From: CAWIUB01 sp963839175 | GTDB lineage: Bacteria; Actinomycetota; Actinomycetes; Mycobacteriales; Jatrophihabitantaceae | NCBI GenBank assembly: GCA_963839175.1 | Contig: CAWIUB010000047.1 | Location: 1-28,102, forward strand | DNA length: 28,102 nucleotides | Direction: 5' to 3' | Shown here: positions 7,770 to 15,055 of the stretch, piece by piece | Position numbering within the stretch: position 1 is the first letter of the stretch | Layout: every line of letters starts with the position of its first letter | Position numbers and translations under genes: made by a program | Notes under the pieces: generated by a model | The model's database searches: none | What the model was told of the DNA's origin: nothing | Seen by the model: the letters and a program-made list of their open reading frames with translations, nothing else

Positions 7770-8309
7770 TCACGACGTCGCCCGCGCGGGCAGGTGGTAA
7801 CTGAGCAGCACCAGGTTGCGCGGATTGTCCAGGTAGTCGACCGCATGGTTGACCAGCCGTCCCTCGGTGCTGAAGCCGATCCGCTTGAAGATCAGCTGGC
7901 CGGCGGCCTGCTCCTCGACGACCTCGACGATCAACTTGTCCAGGGACATCTCCGCGGCGGCATCGAGCAACGCGCCCGCCAGCGCCGAGCCGACACCGCG
8001 GTGGCGGTAGTCGTCCCGGACTACCAAAGCGATGTCGCCGACGTGCCGCTTCCAGCCGGGGAGTTGACGCACGTTCGCGTAGCCGACGATCTGGGTGCCG
8101 TCCACGGCTACCAGCTGGCGCCAGTTGCGGGCCTCGACCGCGTTGATCAGCCGGATGATCGTGGCGTGCGTCTGCAGGTCGATGTCCAGGTACAGCCAGT
8201 CGTCTTGGGGCAGTGCGGCACCGAACGCGAGCAGGCCATCCAGGTCCTCTTCGCGCAGTCGCCGGATGATCACCTGCGAGCCGTCCGCGGGACCCACCTG
8301 CTCGCTCAT
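7770..8309 (-). CDS. GNAT-family N-acetyltransferase
   Basis: This is a 179-residue acetyltransferase fold. The acetyl-CoA pyrophosphate-binding motif A is visible as RDDYRHRGVGSALAGALLDAA (R-x-x-G-x-G type, about residues 107-127). Preceding strands include QLVAVDGTQIVGYANV and GDIALVVRD, and the FKRIGFSTEGRL segment is the usual motif B. The substrate is unknown: it could be a protein lysine, an amine or an antibiotic. The ATG at 8309 overlaps the adk stop by four bases (ATGA), so translation is coupled to the upstream kinase gene. Stand-alone GNATs of this type are sometimes protein acetylases that act on acyl-CoA enzymes, but nothing here proves that. Confidence 0.88.
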   Translation of the reverse strand: MSEQVGPADGSQVIIRRLREEDLDGLLAFGAALPQDDWLYLDIDLQTHATIIRLINAVEARNWRQLVAVDGTQIVGYANVRQLPGWKRHVGDIALVVRDDYRHRGVGSALAGALLDAAAEMSLDKLIVEVVEEQAAGQLIFKRIGFSTEGRLVNHAVDYLDNPRNLVLLSYHLPARATS

Positions 8310-8988
8310 GACGCTCCGATCGCACTGGGGACGCCGGCGTCGAGGACCGCCGTGACGCGTTCGGCGACCTCGGCCGGCTCGCCGCTGCCGTCGACCTCGA
8401 ACACTGCGCCGGTCTCGCGGTAGAAATCGGCGAGCGGCCGGGTCTGCTGCTCGTACACGTCGAGTCGGTGCCGCGCGGTTTCCATGTTGTCGTCGCTGCG
8501 GTGTGCAAGTCGCCGCCGCACAGGTCGCAGACAGCCTCGACGCGGGTGGGGGAGAAGAAGATGTTGTACGGGGACTGGCAGATCCGGCAGGTCTGCCGGC
8601 CGATGATGCGCCGAAGCAGGGTCTGCCGCGGCGCGGTCAGCAGCACGACCGCGTCGATGCGCCGAGGCGGGTCGCCGCCGGACGAAGCGAGCTGCGCCGA
8701 CAGCTCCCGCGCCTGTGGCACGGTGCGCGGGAAACCGTCGAGCAGCGTGCCGCCGGTTCCGTCTGGTCCGAGCATCCGGCCGAGCACCATGTCGGTGACG
8801 ATCCGGTCCGGCACCAGCTCGCCCCGGTCGACGAATGCCTTCGCCATAAGCCCTAGCTCGGTCTCGTCGCGGATGTGCACCCGGAATAGGTCGCCGCTGG
8901 CCAGATGGGTCAGGCCGGTGCGTTCGCCGAGGACGACTGCCTGGGTTCCCTTCCCGACCCCGGGGGGCCCCATCAGCACGATGTCCAT
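8306..8988 (-). pseudogene. adk: Adenylate kinase, single frameshift
   Basis: Adenylate kinase interconverts ATP, AMP and ADP. The first frame from ATG 8988 has the P-loop GPPGVGKGTQ, the AMP-site TxLASGDLFR equivalent (HLASGDLFR), DGFPRT and a LID domain with a four-Cys zinc site (TCRIC and VCDLCGG). At about 8505 the frame breaks: the first frame continues as nonsense, and the missing C-terminal part (HRSDDNMETARHRLDVYEQQTRPLADFYRE) is in another frame ending at TGA 8306. Restoring one C in the CAC-ACC context (about 8500-8505) would give a normal 227-residue enzyme. Actinobacteria usually carry adk beside secY, so this may be a second copy able to decay; sequence error is equally possible. 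Confidence 0.85.
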
Positions 8989-8998
8989 CGTGCCCTGC

Positions 8999-10180
8999 TT
9001 ACATCCTCTCGATGGCCGCTGCGATGCCTTGCCCGCCGCCGATGCACATCGTCACCACGGCGTACCGGCCGCCGGTACGGCGCAGCTCGTACAGCGCCTT
9101 GACTGCGAGAATCGCGCCCGTGGCGCCGATCGGGTGGCCCATCGACACCCCGCTGCCGTTCGGATTAGTGCGCTCCGGTGGCAGGCCCAGCTCGCGGATG
9201 ACCGCGAGCGCCTGCGCCGCGAACGCCTCGTTCACCTCGAACAGGTCGATTTCGTCGAGCTTCAGGCCGATCTTCTCGAGAAGCAGATTGACGGCCGGCA
9301 CCGGGCCCATGCCCATGACCCGCGGTTCCACGCCGGCGTGGCTGTAGCCCACGAGCCGGCCCATCGGCGTGACGCCCTGCCGCTCCGCGTAGCCTGCCTC
9401 GGCGATCACCACGGCGGCCCCCGCATCATTGACACCAGAGGCGTTGCCCGCGGTCACGGTGCCGTCCTTGGCGAACGCCGGTCGCAGTTTGGCCAGGTCG
9501 TCGACGCTCACCCCCGGGCGGATGTGCTCATCGGTGGCGAACTCCACTGTGCCCTTCTTGGCGGGCACACTCACTGGCACGATCTGTTCGGCAAAGTAGC
9601 CGGCCTCCACCGCGGCGGCTGCCCGGCGGTGGCTCTCCGCGGCGAGCGCGTCCTGGTCTTCACGGCTCACCCCATAGTCGGTGGCCACGTTCTCCGCGGT
9701 GATGCCCATGTGGCAGGCGTCCCAGGGATCGTTGAGCGCGCCTACCATCGCGTCGACCACGACCCCGTCGCCCATCCGCTGCCCCCAGCGCATCCCGGGC
9801 ACCCAGTACCCTGCGCGGCTCATCGACTCCACGCCGCCGGCGACGGCGACCTCGGCGTCGCCGAGCAGGATCGCCTGGGCGGCGGAGACGATCGCCTGCA
9901 TCCCGCTGCCGCACAGCCGATTGACCGTGAATGCCGGGGTCTTCACCGGGAGGCCGCCGTTGATCGCGGCGACCCGGCTCACGTACATGTCCCGGGCCTC
10001 GGTGTGGATCACGTTCCCGAAGACCGCGTGCCCGAACTCTTCGGCGGGGACGTGGCTGCGCGCCACCGCCTCGCGGACCACCGTCGCCGCTACATCGCAG
10101 GGCGGCATGTCCTTCAGCCCACCGCCGTAGCGTCCGATGCCCGTGCGCACTCCTGAGAGGAAGACCACCTCGCGTGCCAT
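8999..10180 (-). CDS. phaA: Acetyl-CoA C-acyltransferase (thiolase)
   Basis: This thiolase condenses two acyl-CoA molecules; beside phaC it most likely supplies acetoacetyl-CoA for PHA synthesis, though a beta-oxidation role cannot be excluded. From ATG 10180 it has 393 residues, the usual size. The active-site features are complete: nucleophile Cys90 in NRLCGSGMQA, NEAFAAQ, the base His in GVSMGHPIGATG and the second Cys in TMCIGGGQG. GGVESMSRAGYW and the long loop before HMGITAENVA are also typical. Codons upstream of ATG 10180 stay open and encode the tail of a decayed reductase gene (see 10181-10385). I reject those residues as part of the enzyme because thiolases start at 'xREVVFLSGVRT'. 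The symbol is by context. Confidence 0.92.
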   Translation of the reverse strand: MAREVVFLSGVRTGIGRYGGGLKDMPPCDVAATVVREAVARSHVPAEEFGHAVFGNVIHTEARDMYVSRVAAINGGLPVKTPAFTVNRLCGSGMQAIVSAAQAILLGDAEVAVAGGVESMSRAGYWVPGMRWGQRMGDGVVVDAMVGALNDPWDACHMGITAENVATDYGVSREDQDALAAESHRRAAAAVEAGYFAEQIVPVSVPAKKGTVEFATDEHIRPGVSVDDLAKLRPAFAKDGTVTAGNASGVNDAGAAVVIAEAGYAERQGVTPMGRLVGYSHAGVEPRVMGMGPVPAVNLLLEKIGLKLDEIDLFEVNEAFAAQALAVIRELGLPPERTNPNGSGVSMGHPIGATGAILAVKALYELRRTGGRYAVVTMCIGGGQGIAAAIERM

Positions 10181-10385
10181 CACATGTACCAGCCCTTCGT
10201 TGACGGTCAGCAGCTGACCGGTGACGTATGCGGTATACCTAGCCGTCGGAGGTGAGGAAGGCCACCGCCTGCGCAATCCGCGCGCGGACGCCATCGAACA
10301 CCTTCTTCGAAACGGTTGCGACCATCTCGATCGCCATAAAGCTTGGTGTCACAGCATCGATCGTAACCCAGACCAGCTCCGCCCG
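10181..10385 (-). pseudogene. Remnant of acetoacetyl-CoA reductase / SDR gene (phaB-like)
   Basis: Minus-strand codons directly before the thiolase ATG match the C-terminal third of FabG/PhaB-type short-chain dehydrogenases. VTIDAVTPSFMAIEMVATV (cf. 'VNAVAPGFIETEMVAAV') is followed by SKKVFDGVRARI, then AQAVAFLTSDG, a stop in that frame, and after a one-base shift YTAYVTGQLLTVNEGL (cf. 'YVTGQVLTVNGGL'). About ten residues normally lying between the 'IRAxI' and 'AxAVAFL' blocks ('PLGRLGRPEE') have been deleted. The N-terminal cofactor and catalytic parts are gone. The gene order reductase-thiolase fits a former phaB-phaA operon. The last frame of the scrap runs without a stop into phaA. Confidence 0.72.
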
Positions 10386-10547
10386 ATCGGGTAGTTGTGC
10401 CCCGCACGCGTGCGGACTATGGTCCCGCCGAGGGCAGGCCGATCAGCCGTGGCTGCTGATCGCGCGGGTGAGCACGATGGGAGGGCACCGCACGCCGGCC
10501 CAAGCAGTTGCGCACGGGGGCCGCAACAGAGGAAGACAGGGTCGGCG

Positions 10548-11904
10548 ATGGCCGCAGCGCACCGCACACGTGTCGACAGCGAGCTCAACGAGGCCCACGC
10601 CGCGTTCGTCTAGACCGGCGTGGCCCCGCAGCTCGTGCGCGGCGTCGTGGCGGACTCGTGGCGCCGCTCGGCGCAGGCCGGTGTTGATGCCGAGACGGGT
10701 CTCGCGCCGATCGCCGTGCATTCCGACGAGCTGCTCGATATGCGCCGGTCCCATCCGCTGTCTCCGGTGTTCCCGGTGCTCTACGGCGTGCTCGGTCGCG
10801 CCGCCGGGGAGTGCGACAGCGTGATGGCGATTGCCGACGCGGAGGGCCGGCTGCTGTGGGTGTGCGGTCGACCTGGCGAACTGCGCCGCGCGGAGAACAT
10901 CCACTTCGTCGAGGGCGCGATGTGGGACGAGCGACACGCCGGCACCAACGCGCCCGGCACGGCGCTTCGCTCGGACGCCGCCGTGCAGATCCACGCCGCC
11001 GAGCACTTCGCCGGGCAGGTCCATCCGTGGTCGTGCACCGCTGCGCCGATCCACGACCCGCAACCGCAGGTGATCCTCGGCATCGTCGACATCACCGGTG
11101 CCGACGCGGTCGCCTCGCCACGGGTGACGGGCATGGTTCGTGCGGCTGCGCGGATGGCCGAAGCGGAGCTGGGGCGGCTGCGGCTGCTGGGTCGGATCCC
11201 TGACGGACTCGGGTCGCTCGCCGTGGCTGGCTCCGCAGCCGACGCAGAGCTGCGTATCGACGGGTTGGGCCGGCCCGATTGTGAAGTGAACATCGGCGAG
11301 CGCAGCCTGCGGCTCAGCCGACGACACAGCGAGATCGCGGTCATTCTGGTCGACCACCCCGACGGGCTGTCCGCCGACCAGCTCGCGCTGGAACTGTACG
11401 AGCAGGACGCTACTTCCTCGACGATCCGCGCCGAGACAGCTCGGCTGCGCGCTGTGTTGGGCAGTGACGTGCTGGACTCCCGTCCGTACCGACTGCGCGT
11501 GCGGCCCGAGTTCGATTGGCTCGAGGTGACCGAACACCTGCGCGCGGGACGGATACGGGAGGCCGCGCGAGCGTATCGCGACCCGCTGTTGCCGCAGTCC
11601 GATGCTCCCGGCGTGATCACTCGGCGGGACCGGCTGGAACGCCAGCTCCGCGCGGCCATCATCGCCTCGAATGACGCCGACCTGATGGTGGCCTGGACGC
11701 AGACGCGGTGGGGTGGCGACGATCGGGAGATGTGGCGCCGCCAGGGGGTGACGCTGCCCCCCCTCGTCTCCGCTTCGGGCACTGGCCGTGGCCGAGGCCC
11801 GACGGCTGGACGCCGAGCTGGGCGTGGTCACGGCCGGCGACCATGCGCGGATGCCTGCGCCGCGTTACCGCGGCGCCGTCCCGCGGTTCCCCATCGCGCG
11901 CTGA
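10548..11904 (+). pseudogene. GAF-domain transcriptional regulator with internal stop and frameshift
   Basis: This belongs to the actinobacterial GAF-type regulators related to AcoR, often partnered with ExaC-type aldehyde dehydrogenases. ATG 10548 begins AAHRTRVDSELNEAHAAFV, but TAG at 10611 interrupts before TGVAPQLVRGVVADSWRRS, which is clearly the same protein. A GAF-like sensor part follows (DSVMAIADAEGRLLWVCG ... AMWDERHAGTNAPGTALR ... QVHPWSCTAAPIHDP), then a winged-helix-type DNA-binding part (RLSRRHSEIAVILVDHPDGL ... IRAETARLRAVLG). At 11757-11763 a run of seven C shifts the frame; removing one C gives PLRALAVAEARRLDAELG and a stop at 11902-11904. If the TAG is real, translation could still begin at GTG 10620 and give a nearly complete protein with an altered tail. 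Confidence 0.8.
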
Positions 11905-11976
11905 GCCGGTCCCGTACCGATCGCTGCTAACGGCGTCCCGTCGCGCTGAGCACGGCAGCGCCGCGCCCGTCAGGGC

Positions 11977-12005
11977 TTAGCCAGGTTAGCTGTGAGTGTG
12001 CTAAC
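11977..12005. promoter_or_regulatory. Candidate operator upstream of second PHA synthase-like gene
   Basis: GTTAGC (11985-11990) and GCTAAC (12000-12005) form a perfect six-base inverted repeat with a nine-base spacer. An extra TTAGC lies at 11977-11981. The dyad ends nine bases before GTG 12014, so binding there would block expression. The half-site recurs upstream of the phasin gene (5978-5983), and both loci have an XRE regulator of the same subfamily. Confidence 0.45.
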
Positions 12006-12013
12006 ATCAGCGA

Positions 12014-13171
12014 GTGAGCCCCGCCACGGGTGGTCCATCGAGCCTCATGAGGGCTGGCATCGAATCCACGCTCGGTTGGTACTGCGCGCTGGTGCGTGGC
12101 ACGACGGACTACTGGGCGGGTGCAGTCAAGCGCCGAGCAACGGCGATCGACGTCTACCAAGACTTGCTGGACTGGTGGGCCACCGCCGGGGGGCGCGACA
12201 AACCGCAGTGGGCGAGTGAAAACCAGATCGTTGCCGAATGGTCGATCGCTCGGCTGCGGGACTTCTCCGCCAGGGATGCACCCGATGCAATCGCGACGTT
12301 GCTACTGCCGCCGCAGGCCGGTGGCGACTCCTGCATCGTTGACTTTGCCACGCATCAGAGTCAGGTTAAGACGGCACTGGACGCCGGGCTGCCGCGGGTG
12401 TTCGCCCTGGATTGGATCGGTGCCACCCGGGCCACGAAGGATGCCTCCATCGAGGACTACATCGCCGTGATCGATCAAGCGGTGGATCGGGTCGGCGGCC
12501 GGATAGACCTTGTGGGTGACTGCCAGGGCGGCTGGCTGGCAGCCATTTATGCCGCGCTGCGCCCGGAGTCGATCAATACCCTGACGGTCGCCGGGGCTCC
12601 GATCGATTTCCACGCCGGCGAGCTGCTGATTCACGACTGGCTAAAGGTCTTGCCGCGGACGCAAGTCATGGGTTTCTATCGCAGTATTGTGGCGGCAAAT
12701 GGCGGCGTATTGCCCGGGTCGTTGCTGCTCGCGGGATTCATGGCGATCCACCCGCAGGATGAATTGGATCGTCAGCTCCAGCTACTCGCCCACATCCACG
12801 AAGCCGAACACGTCGAACGCTACCGACTGTTCGAGACGTGGTACCAGCACACTCAAGCAATCCCGGGCGCCTTCTCTCTCTGGATCGTCGAGCACCTGTT
12901 CCTCGATAACGAGCTCATCGCGGGCAGCCTCCGAGTCGGGAACGAGACCGTCGATCTCGGTCGCATCACTTGCCCGATCTACCTGCTAGCTGGTGCCGAG
13001 GACGACATCACACCGCCGCCGCAGGTGTACGCCCTCGCACAGTACGTGGGCACGCCACGGAAACAGATCGTCCAACGCCAGACCACGGGCGGCCACCTTG
13101 GCCTATTCACGGGCCACCAGGCCCTTCGCAATCATTGGGCGCCGCTGTTCGAACAGATCGCTACCCGTTGA
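12014..13171 (+). CDS. PHA synthase-like alpha/beta-hydrolase (second copy, class III-like size)
   Basis: This 385-residue protein has the PHA-synthase active-site pattern. The nucleophile elbow GDCQGGW carries Cys170 instead of the Ser of ordinary hydrolases. LAGAEDDITPP supplies the general Asp (about 330), and GGHLGLF the catalytic His (about 361). DFATHQSQVKTALDAG and HPQDELDRQLQLL are other family-like blocks. It is much shorter than the 574-residue PhaC at 6012-7736 and resembles class III PhaC in size, but no PhaE or PhaR subunit gene is present. The start may be GTG 12014 or ATG 12047; the first residues are not conserved. A cognate XRE regulator follows after 17 bases. Whether it makes polymer, modifies it or is a hydrolase with a Cys nucleophile cannot be decided. 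Confidence 0.85.
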   Translation: MSPATGGPSSLMRAGIESTLGWYCALVRGTTDYWAGAVKRRATAIDVYQDLLDWWATAGGRDKPQWASENQIVAEWSIARLRDFSARDAPDAIATLLLPPQAGGDSCIVDFATHQSQVKTALDAGLPRVFALDWIGATRATKDASIEDYIAVIDQAVDRVGGRIDLVGDCQGGWLAAIYAALRPESINTLTVAGAPIDFHAGELLIHDWLKVLPRTQVMGFYRSIVAANGGVLPGSLLLAGFMAIHPQDELDRQLQLLAHIHEAEHVERYRLFETWYQHTQAIPGAFSLWIVEHLFLDNELIAGSLRVGNETVDLGRITCPIYLLAGAEDDITPPPQVYALAQYVGTPRKQIVQRQTTGGHLGLFTGHQALRNHWAPLFEQIATR

Positions 13172-13188
13172 CCTCACTTTCTGGCCCC

Positions 13189-13572
13189 GTGGCGGATCGA
13201 GTGAGACCGCAAAGCGTTCTTGGCGCCATCGTTCGGCGACAGCGGAAACTCGCGGACCTGACGATGCGTGAGCTAGCCGCCGCCGTGGGGATTTCCAACC
13301 CCTACCTTTCCCAAATCGAACGCGGGCTGCGTGCCCCTTCGCACGCTGTTCTCCAGGCCATCGCCGACAGCCTGGACCTGTCCATCGAGTGGATGTACGC
13401 CGAAGCCGGCTTCGTCGAACCAACCACGGACGAGGAACGCGACACCCATGATTCCGTACTCCCGGCGATCAAGAACTCGGCCGACCTGACGGCAGCCCAA
13501 CGGCGAGCGATGACCGAGGTCTACCGCGCATTCCTCGACGCCAACACCGTAAGGCGACGCAACGGCACCTGA
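13189..13572 (+). CDS. XRE-family transcriptional regulator (synthase-like-adjacent)
   Basis: This is a 127-residue paralogue of the regulator at 5168-5539. The helix-turn-helix covers about residues 12-70 (MRELAAAVGISNPYLSQIERG, then HAVLQAIADSLDLSIEWMYAEAG). The C-terminal tail (LTAAQRRAMTEVYRAFLDANT) repeats the helical end of the first copy. It follows the synthase-like gene by 17 bases, so the two are probably co-transcribed and the regulator may repress its own operon through the GTTAGC/GCTAAC dyad. GTG 13189 gives VADRVRPQS, comparable to the paralogue's N-terminus; TTG 13168, overlapping the previous stop, is an alternative. Confidence 0.88.
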   Translation: MADRVRPQSVLGAIVRRQRKLADLTMRELAAAVGISNPYLSQIERGLRAPSHAVLQAIADSLDLSIEWMYAEAGFVEPTTDEERDTHDSVLPAIKNSADLTAAQRRAMTEVYRAFLDANTVRRRNGT

Positions 13573-13583
13573 GGCGTGTCCAG

Positions 13584-15014
13584 TCAGCTTTTCCTGCGTG
13601 CCTTTCGGCGCGCTCGTTCAGCCCGCTGACGCTCCTCCGCAACCAGGACTCCGTAGGTGAAACTGTCTTCACCACGCTCCGACGCATCGGACGCAAGGCG
13701 CCGCAGCAGCTCCTGCGCGCCGACGCTGTCTTGGAACTCTCCGAGTAGGTCCTGCAGCGCGGTGGCCGCCGCGACGAGCTGCGAATCGTCGGCAGCCGCC
13801 TCGGCCGCGTACCGCACCCGCTTGCCCGTCTTGCGGGCGCGATGCATGTCCTCGGGGGAACTCGAGGGTTCGGTCGCAAGCGTGAGCCGCTTGGCCAGCT
13901 TGCGTTCCATGCGATCGATGTCGTCGTGCAGCGTGGCCGCGGGACGCCCCGCCGCAGCGGTGAACGGCGGGTCGGCGCGCCAGTTTGCCACCCGGTCGAG
14001 CAGGTCGGCGTAGCGGTCTGCCTGCATGGCGTCCAGTACCTCCGCCCGCCGAACGGCTAGGTCGCTGGTCAATCGCGCCGAGATCTGCTCGGCGACCGGA
14101 CCGACAACGAGGTCGTTGGGTAACTTGGCGACCTCTGCCTGAAGCCGGGCGAGCAGCACCTCACGGTCGCGGACCTCACCCAGCAGGGTGGCGTACCACT
14201 TCAGCTCGTCCTCCAACTCGACGGCCTGCTCGGCGTCGAAGCAGTTCGTGAACGAGCGCAGCGTGCTGCGCAGCCGACGGCTGGCCACCCGAGTCTGGTG
14301 TACCGAGTCCGGCGCATCCCGGGCGATGGCGAAGTGGCCGCTGACCATCGCGTCGCATTGCTGCGAGATGTAGTCGATGAGGACTGCCCCGGCGGACGTG
14401 CGCGGTGTGCCGACGCCCTCATTGCCGATGCCGAGCAGGGCGCGGGACAGCTTGGCCCGGCTCGTCGAGGGGTAGGCGCCCGCGGAGGTCAGCGCCGTGC
14501 CGATGTTCGCCAGCACCCCACGTGACCCGGTACCGAGCTCGACCTCCACCTCGTGCCAGCGCGGTGCGCGCACCTCGGCGCCGAGTCCAGTGGCCCGCAC
14601 GTCGTCGTGTGCGACTTCGGCGACCAGCTCGTTCTCGGACGTGACGAGACGGTGCCGGGTACGGGTGACGTCCAGCCGTACGATCGGGGCGACCGCGGCG
14701 CCGCGGAGGAACGGCCGAAGCGCAGCTGCGGCCTCGTCGGGCAGCGCGTCGCTGTCGGCCGGCCAGTGCAGCTCGGTGCGCCCGTCAACGCCCGGGACCT
14801 TGAGCTGCCAGCCGGTGTCGACGTCGCCGAGCCGCCGGCGCAACGCAAGCCGAAAGCGCAGCAGATCACGCCCTTCGGTGTCGTGGTAAGTGCTCGACAG
14901 GCTGACCTGGTCGGCATCCACCCGGCCGTTCTTACCGGCGAAACGGGAAACGTCAGGCACCACGAAATCGGGCGCGACGTCGAACTTGGTCTCTACCTCG
15001 CGCTGGACGTCGGC
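13584..15014 (-). CDS. CYTH and CHAD domain protein
   Basis: The N-terminal CYTH (triphosphate tunnel metalloenzyme) domain has the signature REVETKF (E-x-E-x-K) at residues 3-9 and many charged strands such as RFRLALRRR and ELHWPAD. A CHAD domain (about residue 205 onward) follows: HFAIARDAPDSVHQTRVASRRLRSTLRSF with conserved His and Arg, and a second half with HRARKTGKRVRYAAEA. CHAD binds polyphosphate and CYTH can cleave tripolyphosphate or cyclise ATP, so a polyphosphate-linked role is likely. Polyphosphate and PHA granules are physically linked in some bacteria, which makes the position next to PHA genes notable. GTG 15014 begins right before the CYTH motif; GTG 15050 is the alternative and would lie in a possible insertion duplication. 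The gene is convergent with the XRE gene, 11 bases apart. Confidence 0.93.
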   Translation of the reverse strand, partial: ADVQREVETKFDVAPDFVVPDVSRFAGKNGRVDADQVSLSSTYHDTEGRDLLRFRLALRRRLGDVDTGWQLKVPGVDGRTELHWPADSDALPDEAAAALRPFLRGAAVAPIVRLDVTRTRHRLVTSENELVAEVAHDDVRATGLGAEVRAPRWHEVEVELGTGSRGVLANIGTALTSAGAYPSTSRAKLSRALLGIGNEGVGTPRTSAGAVLIDYISQQCDAMVSGHFAIARDAPDSVHQTRVASRRLRSTLRSFTNCFDAEQAVELEDELKWYATLLGEVRDREVLLARLQAEVAKLPNDLVVGPVAEQISARLTSDLAVRRAEVLDAMQADRYADLLDRVANWRADPPFTAAAGRPAATLHDDIDRMERKLAKRLTLATEPSSSPEDMHRARKTGKRVRYAAEAAADDSQLVAAATALQDLLGEFQDSVGAQELLRRLASDASERGEDSFTYGVLVAEERQRAERARRKARRKS

Positions 15015-15055
15015 CACCTGACCATTGTGCGGGCTAACGCGGATTTCCACGCAGC

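Noticed and set aside
8468..10156. 562-codon plus-strand frame opposite adk and thiolase
   Set aside because: It has antisense composition with no recognisable motif, and both minus-strand genes carry complete catalytic signatures.
10181..10294. Upstream in-frame extension of the thiolase start
   Set aside because: These codons match the end of a short-chain dehydrogenase, not a thiolase.
10443..11831. 462-codon minus-strand frame opposite the GAF regulator
   Set aside because: The plus strand shows conserved GAF and helix-turn-helix blocks, whereas the minus frame is low-complexity Arg/His-rich.
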